Of a stretch of DNA of 64,000 nucleotides, positions 18,093-26,301 are shown piece after piece (the stretch's first letter is position 1; each line of letters begins with the position of its first letter). Position numbers and translations under genes: made by a program. The DNA is from Tuwongella immobilis (GTDB taxonomy: Bacteria > Planctomycetota > Planctomycetia > Gemmatales > Gemmataceae): positions 4,564,920 to 4,628,919 of the forward strand of contig NZ_LR593887.1 of NCBI RefSeq assembly GCF_901538355.1, given 5' to 3'. Under the pieces are notes generated by a model that ran no database searches, had not been told where the DNA came from, and saw only the letters and a list, made by a program, of their open reading frames with translations.

Positions 18093-19610
18093 ATGGCACT
18101 ACTGGAAGTGCGCGGACTGGTCAAATTCTTTGGCCGTCGCAAAGTCGTGGATGGCGTCTCGTTCGAGGTGAATCCCGGCGAGGTGGTCGGGTTACTCGGC
18201 CCCAACGGCGCCGGCAAAACCACATCCTTTCGAATGACCACCGGTCAGCTTGTTCCGAATGAAGGAACGGTGCTGTTCGATGGGCAAGACGTGTCGCATG
18301 ATCCGATGTACCGCCGCGCTCGACTCGGGATGGGCTATCTGTCGCAAGAATCGTCGGTGTTCCGCCGATTGACGGTTGAGCAGAACATTCTGGCGATTCT
18401 AGAAGCGATGCCATTTTCGCGCTCGTTGGGCCGCAAACTCCGCTCTCGCGAACGCTGGGAACGCACCAACGAAGTGCTGAAACGCTTCAATCTGGAACAT
18501 GTGCGACACACCCCCGCCGGGCGTGCATCGGGTGGCGAAAAGCGGCGGCTGGAAATCGCCCGCTGCTTGGTCTGCGAGCCATTGCTGATCATGCTCGACG
18601 AGCCGTTCGCCGCCGTTGATCCGCGCACCACAGAAGATATTCGCTCGAATATCCGCGAACTCGCCGTCTCCGGCATTGGCATCCTGCTCACCGACCATAA
18701 TGTGCGGGAAGTGCTCAAAATTACCGATCGCAGCTATCTCATCAAAGATGGCCAAGTGGTCACGCAGGGGACACCCACCAAGCTGATTAACGACCCCATC
18801 GCCATTCAAGCCTACCTGGGCAACACCTTCGTGGACGATGGGCTGTGGATGCAAGCGATTGCCGAACGGCATGGACAAGCCGCAACCGCCAATGGCACCA
18901 CAACTTCCGGTGTTCCCACAACCCCTGCGCAGCCCGCCTCAGCACCGTCACAGACCGCCGCTTCGGCCCCAGTTGCTCCGGTGGTCGCGCCGACAGTCGC
19001 TCCAGCGGCATCGAGCGAATCGCAATCGCCGACAAGCAGCCCGGCACCGACTGCCTCAAATGGTGCAGGCAATGCTCCCACTCCGGGCAGTGTCTATCGA
19101 TTCGGTGATCCGGCCCCCGCCCCGATGCCATCCGCGCCGCTATCGGCACCCGTTTCGCCGCTGCCGCCGATGACCGCTCCAGTGAGCGCAGCGCCCCAAG
19201 CGGCCAGCACACCGACCGCGCCCGCCGAGGCAGCGGCATCGCGCGTGCCGACAATTCCGATCATGCCGCCAACGACAATGACCCCAGCGGCGGGCACTCG
19301 CCCGGAACGCCCCGCGCCGGGACCAACTCCTGTGACCGAACAGGATCACATTCGTCGATTGATCGAACTACTTACGGTTAATGAGCATGCCCGAAACGCG
19401 GCCACGGAATTGGTCGCACGGGGTCGCACGACACTGCCAGCGCTGTTTGCCGCGCTCGAACGTCGGGACGTGAATTTGCGTCATCGGGCTTGGCAAGTCG
19501 TGCAGCAAATTCTGGTCATTTCCGGTGGCTACGATCCGTTCGCGCCCGAGGATCAACGTCGGCGACAACTCGCACAGCTCCGCGATGCCACCGAACGCCG
19601 CGCCGGTTAA
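18093..19610 (+). CDS. lptB: LPS export ABC ATPase LptB with a long Pro/Ala-rich linker and extra C-terminal domain
   Basis: Residues 1 to about 242 are a full LptB-type ATPase: GPNGAGKT Walker A, ASGGEKRRLEIARCL signature (LptB normally has LSGGE), Walker B with LDEPFAAVDP and the family-typical TDHNVRE switch. LptB powers extraction of lipopolysaccharide by LptFG toward the outer membrane. Normal LptB ends near 240 residues. Here about 170 low-complexity Pro/Ala/Ser/Thr residues follow, then an approximately 90-residue helical domain starting about EQDHIRRLIELL and resembling HEAT-type helices. GGGAG lies 9 nt upstream of the ATG. lptA, lptC, lptF and lptG are not adjacent. The next genes include bamA about 0.7 kb downstream on the opposite strand. 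Confidence 0.88.
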   Translation: MALLEVRGLVKFFGRRKVVDGVSFEVNPGEVVGLLGPNGAGKTTSFRMTTGQLVPNEGTVLFDGQDVSHDPMYRRARLGMGYLSQESSVFRRLTVEQNILAILEAMPFSRSLGRKLRSRERWERTNEVLKRFNLEHVRHTPAGRASGGEKRRLEIARCLVCEPLLIMLDEPFAAVDPRTTEDIRSNIRELAVSGIGILLTDHNVREVLKITDRSYLIKDGQVVTQGTPTKLINDPIAIQAYLGNTFVDDGLWMQAIAERHGQAATANGTTTSGVPTTPAQPASAPSQTAASAPVAPVVAPTVAPAASSESQSPTSSPAPTASNGAGNAPTPGSVYRFGDPAPAPMPSAPLSAPVSPLPPMTAPVSAAPQAASTPTAPAEAAASRVPTIPIMPPTTMTPAAGTRPERPAPGPTPVTEQDHIRRLIELLTVNEHARNAATELVARGRTTLPALFAALERRDVNLRHRAWQVVQQILVISGGYDPFAPEDQRRRQLAQLRDATERRAG

Positions 19611-19648
19611 GCCGTTCTTGCCGATTGTGTGAAACCTCGTAAGACAAC

Positions 19649-19690
19649 ACAGACCTCGCGGACAACCGTGGAGGTCTGTTTGCATTTCTT
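19649..19690 (+). terminator. Terminator-like hairpin after lptB
   Basis: ACAGACCTC at 19649-19657 pairs with GAGGTCTGT at 19671-19679, with a small inner CGG/CCG stem, and is followed by TTGCATTTCTT. It sits 38 nt after the lptB stop and before the DinB-like gene. Confidence 0.55.
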
Positions 19691-19712
19691 CCCTGTCTTC
19701 CGAGTGATCGCC

Positions 19713-20198
19713 ATGACGAACATCTCAACTCTCATCGACAACTACTTGGCCGTTGTGACGCAACTCAAGTCCGCAGTTGCGGATATGTCGCACGAGCAAC
19801 TCATCGCCCGGCCGATTGTCGGCAAGTGGAGCACGCTCGAACTGGTCTGCCACATCGCCGATTTTGAGTTGGTGCTGGTCGATCGCATGAAGCGGATCAT
19901 CGCCATGGATCGGCCGTTGCTGCTGGTGGCAGACGAAGATCGCTTCACCGAGACGTTGGGATACCAAGAGCGCGACCTGGAAGAAGAACTGAAGTTGATT
20001 GAAGTGACGCGGTCTCAAATGGCCCGGATTCTGCGACTGCTGCCGCTCGAGACATTCCAGCGATCCGGCGTGCATTCCTTCCGAGGGCTGGTGACGTTGG
20101 AAGCCACTCTGACGATGGCGACCAACCACATTCCGCATCACCTGAAGTTCCTGCACGAGAAACGCGCCGCGTTGGGGCTGCCGGTGCTGGCGAACTAA
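19713..20198 (+). CDS. DinB-like/DUF664-type metal-dependent protein
   Basis: The 161-residue protein fits the DinB four-helix fold. Candidate metal-binding histidines are one in ELVCHIADFE (about residue 49) and a pair in NHIPHHLKFLHEK near the C-terminus, spaced as in the family. Members include thiol-dependent enzymes such as bacillithiol transferases and maleylpyruvate isomerases, but the substrate cannot be read here. The ATG at 19713 is taken because the frame upstream contains the terminator hairpin. The gene is oriented toward bamA with a shared terminator-like stem between them. No DNA-damage box was seen. Confidence 0.8.
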   Translation: MTNISTLIDNYLAVVTQLKSAVADMSHEQLIARPIVGKWSTLELVCHIADFELVLVDRMKRIIAMDRPLLLVADEDRFTETLGYQERDLEEELKLIEVTRSQMARILRLLPLETFQRSGVHSFRGLVTLEATLTMATNHIPHHLKFLHEKRAALGLPVLAN

Positions 20199-20214
20199 GT
20201 CTGTCAAACGACAA

Positions 20215-20255
20215 CCCCCGCGAACCGGCTCGACGATCGAGTCCATTCGCGGGGG
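20215..20255. terminator. Hairpin between convergent dinB-like gene and bamA
   Basis: CCCCCGCGAA at 20215-20224 pairs exactly with TTCGCGGGGG at 20246-20255. It lies between convergent stop codons, 17 nt and 28 nt away, so it may serve both genes. T-tracts are weak. Confidence 0.6.
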
Positions 20256-20282
20256 TGGTGTCAGTTGCGGAATCCGACGGGA

Positions 20283-22622
20283 TCAGTTGAAGAAGCCCAG
20301 CCAGAAGCTAAACAATTGATCGCGGTCGGCAGCCCCCTTCACGACGGGGAAGCCGAAGTCCAACGCGATGGGCACTGGTCCCAACATTGGCATCACCAAC
20401 CGCAGACCGAACCCCGCCGAGACGCGATAGTCGCGGATCGCGATATCGTTTTCCACGGTGCCGGAATCCAAGAAGCTCACCACATAGAATTGGTCATTCG
20501 CCGTGATGGGGATCTGATATTCCACGCTGTTCAAGAAGGCGAACTGGCCACCGACGTTGTATCCATTTTCGAACGGGCCGACGCCGCGGAATTGGAAGCC
20601 CCGCATACTGCGGAAACCCCCGGCATAGAATCGTTCGTAAACCGGAGCGTCATCGCTGGTGACGGACAATTGCGACCGCATCGCCAGCACATGTCGGCCC
20701 GTGCCATCCGGACGCTCATACGTCGTCCAGAATTTCGTCGCTTCGGCAATGGCCAACGGATAGGTGTAGTCTCCCAAAATCTGCTCGTAGCCGACGTCGA
20801 TCATGCTCCCGGTGGTGGGTCGCATCAGCGAGTCCCGCGTATCCCGGTTGATGCCAACGCGAAGCCCTAAGAGCGTCGATTCGCCGACATCTTCGCGGAT
20901 CGATTCCGGAGCAAACGACGGCACCGGATCGACGGTGACGTTTTCGAGTCGCACGCTACCGCTGACCGACCACAGCGAATCGAGTTGGCGGCCCAGCGTC
21001 ATCCGACCACCGACGCGCTGTTCGGTGTATTCGTTGAATTGCCGGGTGTAGTAGTACGCGCTGTTGGCCAAACTCCAGGGTGAATCGAAGAGCATCGGTT
21101 CCCGGAAACTCGCGGTATAGCGTTGGAATTCGTTGCCGGGCACCGCTTCGAGTCGGAATTCCTGCCCACCCCCACGGAACGCTCGCCCCGCGAGAATGTC
21201 TTCGAAGCTCGTGGGCGGATTGAACAAGTCGAAGTTCCGTTCGTTGAGCACGATACTCCCGGACAACCCGGCATCGGAGTTGACCCCGACACCGACGAGG
21301 AAGCTGCCGGTCGGCTTTTCCTGCACTTGCACGACCACGTCGCGGAATGGGCTGCCATCTTCGGATTCGGTGACCGTGACCGTTGGGCCGGCGGCACCTT
21401 CCTGCGGGCCGGCGAAGATCCCGAGTCGGTTCAGGTTGTTCTGCGCCACCTGCACATTCGGAAAGCTCAGCAACTGACCGGGATAGAGCGGAATCTGGCG
21501 GCGGATGACGTTGTCCCGTGTCACGCTGTTGCCAGTGATGATGATCTGCCCCACGCGAGCCGGTTCGCGTTCGACAATTTCGTAGTGGACGTTGACGGTA
21601 CCCGGCTGCGATTCGGATTCGTAAATCTTTTCGTTGATGATGGTTTCGCGGCCCGTGTAGCCGTGATACGCCTTGAGTCGGGCCATGTCTGCCTGCACGA
21701 CTTGGCGATCGTACCATTTGCCGGGTTGCAGCTCGATATTCTGCCGCAACGTGTCTTCGCTAAACGACTTATTGCCTTCGATCTGCACGCGCCCGACCTG
21801 ATAGCGCGGCCCTTCGTTGATGTGGAAGGTGATTTTGACGTAGGTGTAATTCTCGTAAAATTCCAACTGACGATTGATCTTCACCGCATGGAAGCCAAGC
21901 ATGCGGTAATAATCTTGCAGCTTGCTGATGTCCAAATCGATCTGCTGCGGAACATACGTCCCACCCAGGCGACCGAGAAAGGCTTTGCTGCTCGCCAGTT
22001 GCAACTTCAACTGCTCGGTCCCAACGAAGGAATTGCCGACGAATTGGATGGAGCCGACCTTCACTTCGGGGCCTTCGATAATGTCGAAGACGACTCGCGT
22101 GTCGCCGAGCTTGTTGCCTTCCACGAGTTTGACATCGGCCCAGATGCGGCCTTTGCTTTCGTAGTATCGTTTGAGTGCCTGCACGGCATTCTGATTGGAC
22201 AGGGGGCTGAGTGGCGCCCCGCGCTTCAGTCCGGTGGTCTCATCGAGATTATCCGAGGAGATGTGCTGCGCGCCGCGATAGACAATGTCTTGAACGACGT
22301 TGGGCAATTCCACCACACGGACGAGCACCAGCACGCCGTCTTCGGTCTCGGACGGTTGTGTGTCGATGCGAACATCTTGGAACCATTTCGTTGCCATCAA
22401 TCGCCGCACATCATCTTGTGCGGTGAGTTGGCTGAATGGGCGATTCGGGCGTGTCTGCATCTGCGAGAGAATGCGATCGGATGACACGAGTCGATTGTTC
22501 TGCGGAATCACCTGCAAGACATTCTTGCCGACGCTGCCTTGCGCATGAACCACCGAGGTGAGTCCCAGAAGCACTGCACCGCACATCGCCCAGATCGCGA
22601 GCCGCCAGGGCATGCAATTCAT
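20283..22622 (-). CDS. bamA: Outer-membrane protein assembly factor BamA
   Basis: BamA inserts beta-barrel proteins into the outer membrane. The 779-residue protein has a signal peptide ending VHAQG, then about 390 residues of POTRA repeats (several GxxxF/V-xxI-x-GN motifs such as IQFVGNSF, VQIEGNKSF and IIITGNSV, fitting roughly five POTRA domains), and a C-terminal Omp85/D15 barrel from about residue 435. The barrel includes YERFYAGGFRSMRGFQFRGVGP, where RGF marks the lid-loop motif of Omp85 proteins. The last residues are WLGFFN, so the usual terminal aromatic is followed by Asn. GGAGGGAG lies 7 nt before the ATG, and a TTGACA-N17-TATGCA promoter lies about 110 nt upstream. No lpxD or skp neighbour is present. 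Confidence 0.93.
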   Translation of the reverse strand: MNCMPWRLAIWAMCGAVLLGLTSVVHAQGSVGKNVLQVIPQNNRLVSSDRILSQMQTRPNRPFSQLTAQDDVRRLMATKWFQDVRIDTQPSETEDGVLVLVRVVELPNVVQDIVYRGAQHISSDNLDETTGLKRGAPLSPLSNQNAVQALKRYYESKGRIWADVKLVEGNKLGDTRVVFDIIEGPEVKVGSIQFVGNSFVGTEQLKLQLASSKAFLGRLGGTYVPQQIDLDISKLQDYYRMLGFHAVKINRQLEFYENYTYVKITFHINEGPRYQVGRVQIEGNKSFSEDTLRQNIELQPGKWYDRQVVQADMARLKAYHGYTGRETIINEKIYESESQPGTVNVHYEIVEREPARVGQIIITGNSVTRDNVIRRQIPLYPGQLLSFPNVQVAQNNLNRLGIFAGPQEGAAGPTVTVTESEDGSPFRDVVVQVQEKPTGSFLVGVGVNSDAGLSGSIVLNERNFDLFNPPTSFEDILAGRAFRGGGQEFRLEAVPGNEFQRYTASFREPMLFDSPWSLANSAYYYTRQFNEYTEQRVGGRMTLGRQLDSLWSVSGSVRLENVTVDPVPSFAPESIREDVGESTLLGLRVGINRDTRDSLMRPTTGSMIDVGYEQILGDYTYPLAIAEATKFWTTYERPDGTGRHVLAMRSQLSVTSDDAPVYERFYAGGFRSMRGFQFRGVGPFENGYNVGGQFAFLNSVEYQIPITANDQFYVVSFLDSGTVENDIAIRDYRVSAGFGLRLVMPMLGPVPIALDFGFPVVKGAADRDQLFSFWLGFFN

Positions 22623-22731
22623 CGGCCATCTCCCTCCAGAACGCAAAGCCCGAAATGCCGAGCCGGGGTACCGACCACGAGCATTCGCGGATCGACTCCG
22701 ATGTCGAGCATGAAGACCATTTCGGGACGGG

Positions 22732-22760
22732 TGCATAAACTTGAGCGGATTTTCTGTCAA
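22732..22760 (-). promoter_or_regulatory. Strong sigma-70-like promoter for bamA
   Basis: On the minus strand TTGACA (22760-22755) and TATGCA (22737-22732) are separated by 17 nt. A perfect -35 box with good spacing makes this one of the best promoters in the window. The bamA ATG is about 110 nt downstream. Confidence 0.65.
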
Positions 22761-22856
22761 GCCGGAATTCCCCTGCTGGCCCCTTGCCTTCCGGTTGTCG
22801 GACTGCCAAGCTAATCAGCATGGTTGACGGCGATTCTCTGATCGTGGGCGGAAGTC

Positions 22857-23861
22857 ATGACGCATGCCATGTTCATTACCGGGGCCACCGGGTTTGTGGG
22901 TTCGCATTTGGTGGATGCCTGCGTGCAACGGGAAATTCCCGTCAAAGCGTTGGTGCGTGCGGGCAGTAAAACCGAATCGCTGCAACAACCCGGCGTGACA
23001 CTCGTGACAGGTGATCTGGGCAGTGATCCGATTCCGGCCGATGCGCTCGACGGCGTGAAGATGGTCGTGCATTGTGCGGCCAAAGTCGGCGATTGGGGAC
23101 CGGTGGAAGATTACCGGCAGGTCAATGTGGAAGGGCTGCGGAAACTGCTCGATGCCTGCATTGGCAAGCCGCTGGATCGCATCGTGATTCTTTCCAGCCT
23201 GGGCGTCTACGCGGCGGGAGATCACTACGGCACGGACGAAACGACTCCGCTGCCCGATTCGCACATGGACGGCTACACGCAAACCAAAGTGGAAGCCGAG
23301 AAACTCGCCCAGCAATACCGCGTCACCCACGGATTGCCGATTGTCATCCTGCGTCCCGGCTTCATTTATGGCCCGCGCGACCGCACCGTGTTCCCCACAC
23401 TCATCGACAAACTCAATCGCGGGCAGGTGATGTATATTGCCGGCGGGCGGCGGGCGTTGAATACGACCTATGTGGGGAATTTGATCCCGGCAATTTTTCT
23501 GGCGCTGGAACAGCCCCACGCCGTGGGCGAAATCTATAACATCACCGATGGCGAATTCGTATCGAAACGGCAATTCTTCGAGACGATCGCGGACGGCCTG
23601 GGGCTGAAACGGCCGAAAATTTCCGTGCCCATGTTCTTGGCCAAACGTGCGGCCCGATTTCTGGAACGCATGGCCCGGCGTCGGGGCTGGACCAGTCCGC
23701 CGCGCGTGACGCAAGCGCGATTGAAATTCCTGGGGTACAACCTCGATTTCAGCATCGCCAAGGCCCGCACCCAGTTGGGATTTGTCCCGGCGTATTCGTT
23801 TGCCGACGGCATGCGGGCCACCCTGGATGCGTATCGTGCTGAACATCCCTCGACGAAATAA
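22857..23861 (+). CDS. NAD(P)-dependent epimerase/dehydratase (extended SDR)
   Basis: This 334-residue protein has the extended short-chain dehydrogenase fold: a GATGFVGSH dinucleotide-binding motif at about residues 9-17, a downstream Asp/Leu-Gly region, catalytic YTQTK with a preceding SSLGVY strand, and the PGFIYGPRD segment. The Arg-rich RRRGWTSPPRVT tail region resembles 3-beta-hydroxysteroid dehydrogenase/isomerase-like or nucleoside-sugar epimerase relatives. Substrate is unknown. It diverges from bamA and precedes a PfpI-like gene by 12 nt, so those two are probably co-transcribed. The ATG at 22857 has GGCGGA a few nt upstream; a second ATG four codons later is possible. Confidence 0.88.
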   Translation: MTHAMFITGATGFVGSHLVDACVQREIPVKALVRAGSKTESLQQPGVTLVTGDLGSDPIPADALDGVKMVVHCAAKVGDWGPVEDYRQVNVEGLRKLLDACIGKPLDRIVILSSLGVYAAGDHYGTDETTPLPDSHMDGYTQTKVEAEKLAQQYRVTHGLPIVILRPGFIYGPRDRTVFPTLIDKLNRGQVMYIAGGRRALNTTYVGNLIPAIFLALEQPHAVGEIYNITDGEFVSKRQFFETIADGLGLKRPKISVPMFLAKRAARFLERMARRRGWTSPPRVTQARLKFLGYNLDFSIAKARTQLGFVPAYSFADGMRATLDAYRAEHPSTK

Positions 23862-23873
23862 GGATTCCACCTC

Positions 23874-24401
23874 ATGGAACAATCCGGCAAGCGCGTAGTG
23901 GTTTTGGTGGAGCAAATCTACCAAGAAATGGAAGTGTGGTATCCGATTTATCGGCTCCGAGAAGCCGGGGTGACGGTGACGACCGTTGGCCCCGAGGCGG
24001 GAAAAACCTACGCCAGCAAATTGGGCTATCCGGTGAAGGCCGATCGGGCGGCCGCGGATGTGACCTCTGCGGATTTTGATGCGATGGTCATTCCCGGTGG
24101 CTTTGCTCCGGACTATATTCGACGAAGCGAAGCGATGTTGAACTTGGTGCGGACCATGCTGGCGGAGAACAAGCCAGTGGCCGCCATTTGCCATGGCCCC
24201 TGGGTGCTTTGTTCCACCAAAGCGCTGAAGGGTCGTAAAGTCACTGCATTTCGTTCGATTCGGGACGACCTTGAAAACGCGGGTGCGATTTTCGAGGATG
24301 CCCCGGTGGTGGTGGATGGCAACATCATCACCAGCCGCACGCCGGATGACCTGCCCGCGTTTATGCAGGCAATCCTTGCGGCTCTGACAAACCGCGGTTG
24401 A
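23874..24401 (+). CDS. DJ-1/PfpI family protein
   Basis: The 175-residue protein has the flavodoxin-like DJ-1/PfpI fold with the nucleophile elbow AAICHGPW (Cys about residue 104), an upstream MVIPGGFAPD segment and an early Glu in VEQIYQEMEVWYP that matches the acid of this superfamily. Members act as proteases, glyoxalases/deglycases or chaperones; the His after the nucleophile favours the PfpI-like/deglycase group. AAGGA lies 9 nt upstream of the ATG. It follows the SDR gene by 12 nt and precedes xylA by 50 nt, suggesting a small carbonyl or sugar-metabolism group, which is inference. Confidence 0.9.
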   Translation: MEQSGKRVVVLVEQIYQEMEVWYPIYRLREAGVTVTTVGPEAGKTYASKLGYPVKADRAAADVTSADFDAMVIPGGFAPDYIRRSEAMLNLVRTMLAENKPVAAICHGPWVLCSTKALKGRKVTAFRSIRDDLENAGAIFEDAPVVVDGNIITSRTPDDLPAFMQAILAALTNRG

Positions 24402-24451
24402 GACGCGCAGATTCGATCGTTCCCCTCTCCTTGGAGCATAAGTAGCGTACC

Positions 24452-25765
24452 ATGGCGTATTTCCCCGAAGTCTCGAAGATTGTCTACGAAGGCCCCGATA
24501 GCAAGAATCCGCTCGCATTCCGCCACTACAACGCCGATGAGGTGGTGGAAGGCAAGACCATGCGGGAACACTTCCGCTTTGCCGCCGCCTATTGGCACAC
24601 GATGCGCGGCATGGGCGGCGATCCATTCGGACCGGGCTGCGCGATCCGTCCCTGGGAAGATGGCAGCGATTCGGTTGCCATGGCGCTCACCCGCGTCAAA
24701 GTCTTCTTCGAATTCATGGAGAAGCTTGGCACGCCGTACTATTGCTTCCATGACCGCGATGTGGCGCCGGAAGGCTCGACCCTTGCCGAATCGAATGCCA
24801 ATCTCGATCAAGTCGTCAAGGCGCTCAAAGGCGAGCAAGAACGCACGGGCATCAAGCTGCTGTGGGGCACCGCCAATCTGTTCAGCAACAAGCGATTTGT
24901 CCACGGTGCCGCGACCAGTCCTAATGCGGATGTCTTCGCCTACTCCGCCGCGCAAGTCAAGAAGGCAATGGAAGTTACGCTCGAACTGGGCGGCGAAAAC
25001 TACGTCTTCTGGGGCGGCCGCGAAGGCTACATGAGCCTGTACAACACCGACCTCAAGCGGGAAGTCGATCACCTGGCCAAGTTCTTTCATTTGGCCGTGG
25101 ATTACAAGAAGAAGATCGGCTTCACCGGCACGTTCCTGATCGAACCGAAGCCGAAAGAGCCGACGACGCACCAATACGATTTCGATTCGGCCAATTCCAT
25201 CGCCTTCCTGAAATCCAACGGGCTGGGCAACGAATTCAAGCTGAACATCGAAACCAATCACGCGACCCTGGCCGGGCACACGATGATGCACGAACTGGCC
25301 TACTGCGCCATGCACGGCATGCTCGGATCGATCGACGCCAACCGGGGCGATCTGCTCCTGGGCTGGGATACCGACCAATTCCCGACCGATCTCTATCTGA
25401 CCGCACAAACCATGTTGGTGGTGCTGGCTCAGGGCGGCATCGGCGCGGGTGGCTTTAACTTTGATGCGAAAGTTCGCCGCGAATCGTTCGATCCGATCGA
25501 TCTGTTCCATGCCCATGTCGGGGCGATGGATGCGTTCGCGCAAGGGCTCAAGATTGCCGCCGCCATTCGCAAAGACGGCCTGCTTACCGACATGATCAAG
25601 CAACGCTACGCCTCGTGGGATACCGGCATTGGTGCCCAGATCGAAGCGGGCCAAGTCGGATTCGCGGAATTGGAACAGTACATGCTGGCCAAGGGCGAAA
25701 TCACCCCGAACAGTTCGGGCCGCTTGGAAATGATCGAAAACATCATCAATCGCTACATTCGTTGA
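24452..25765 (+). CDS. xylA: Xylose isomerase
   Basis: XylA converts D-xylose to D-xylulose (and glucose to fructose) using two divalent metals. The 437 residues match the longer type II class. Visible signature elements are the catalytic [13 protein letters not shown] segment (His and Asp), VFWGGREGY, the metal-binding [12 protein letters not shown] (Glu/Lys) and the [12 protein letters not shown] stretch. The later DTDQFP segment supplies further metal ligands. No xylulokinase or xylose transporter is present here, so it may act on other aldoses. The gene is preceded by a PfpI-like gene and followed after 13 nt by a rhodanese gene. The upstream region shows a purine-rich GGAG but at a long spacing of 15 nt. 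Confidence 0.97.
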   Translation: MAYFPEVSKIVYEGPDSKNPLAFRHYNADEVVEGKTMREHFRFAAAYWHTMRGMGGDPFGPGCAIRPWEDGSDSVAMALTRVKVFFEFMEKLGTPYYCFHDRDVAPEGSTLAESNANLDQVVKALKGEQERTGIKLLWGTANLFSNKRFVHGAATSPNADVFAYSAAQVKKAMEVTLELGGENYVFWGGREGYMSLYNTDLKREVDHLAKFFHLAVDYKKKIGFTGTFLIEPKPKEPTTHQYDFDSANSIAFLKSNGLGNEFKLNIETNHATLAGHTMMHELAYCAMHGMLGSIDANRGDLLLGWDTDQFPTDLYLTAQTMLVVLAQGGIGAGGFNFDAKVRRESFDPIDLFHAHVGAMDAFAQGLKIAAAIRKDGLLTDMIKQRYASWDTGIGAQIEAGQVGFAELEQYMLAKGEITPNSSGRLEMIENIINRYIR

Positions 25766-25778
25766 TGGGAGACTCGGC

Positions 25779-26156
25779 ATGGGGAAACATCACAGCCCGC
25801 GATTTCTGGCGATCGTGCAAGACGCTCGTTCTCGCGTGAAAGAATGCACCGTAGATGATGTGCTGGCTCGGCAACAAGCGGGCGAATCGTTCGTGTTGAT
25901 CGACGTGCGCGAAGAGAGCGAATTCGCCGCCGATCACCTGCCGGGAGCCGTGCATCTGGGCAAAGGAATCCTGGAACGCGATGTCGAAATCAAGTTCCCC
26001 GAATCCGATACGCCCATGGTGCTGTATTGTGGCGGTGGCTTCCGTTCGGCATTGGCCGCGGATAATCTGCAAAAGATGGGCTACACCAACGTCATTTCGA
26101 TGGATGGCGGCATCCGCGAATGGCGCGAACGCGGCTTGCCGTTGACCCGCGAATAA
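25779..26156 (+). CDS. Rhodanese-like sulfurtransferase
   Basis: This 125-residue single-domain protein contains the rhodanese pattern: VLIDVREESEFAADHLPGAVH near the middle and the active-site loop LYCGGGFRSALAA with the catalytic Cys about residue 88. Rhodaneses move sulfane sulfur to cyanide or to thiol acceptors. No signal peptide is seen, so it should be cytoplasmic. GGGAG lies 7 nt before the ATG, 13 nt after xylA, so the two are likely to be co-transcribed although no functional link is known. A strong hairpin follows the stop. Confidence 0.92.
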   Translation: MGKHHSPRFLAIVQDARSRVKECTVDDVLARQQAGESFVLIDVREESEFAADHLPGAVHLGKGILERDVEIKFPESDTPMVLYCGGGFRSALAADNLQKMGYTNVISMDGGIREWRERGLPLTRE

Positions 26157-26213
26157 TTCCAACCGCAGCGATCGGCTCCCACATGGGGAATCGATCGTTG
26201 CCCCGAAAACCAC

Positions 26214-26252
26214 CCCGCCCCGAGCGAATCCACAGGGATCACTCGGGGCGGG
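26214..26252. terminator. Bidirectional hairpin between convergent genes
   Basis: CCCGCCCCGAG (26214-26224) pairs exactly with CTCGGGGCGGG (26242-26252) over a 17-nt loop, between the stops of the rhodanese and protease genes. T-tracts are weak (TGCGTTGTT on the plus strand), so a hairpin-dependent but weak terminator is likely. Confidence 0.6.
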
Positions 26253-26301
26253 TGCGTTGTTCACCGATCATTTCGCGCATCGGAATTCACCGATTCCGCG
26301 C

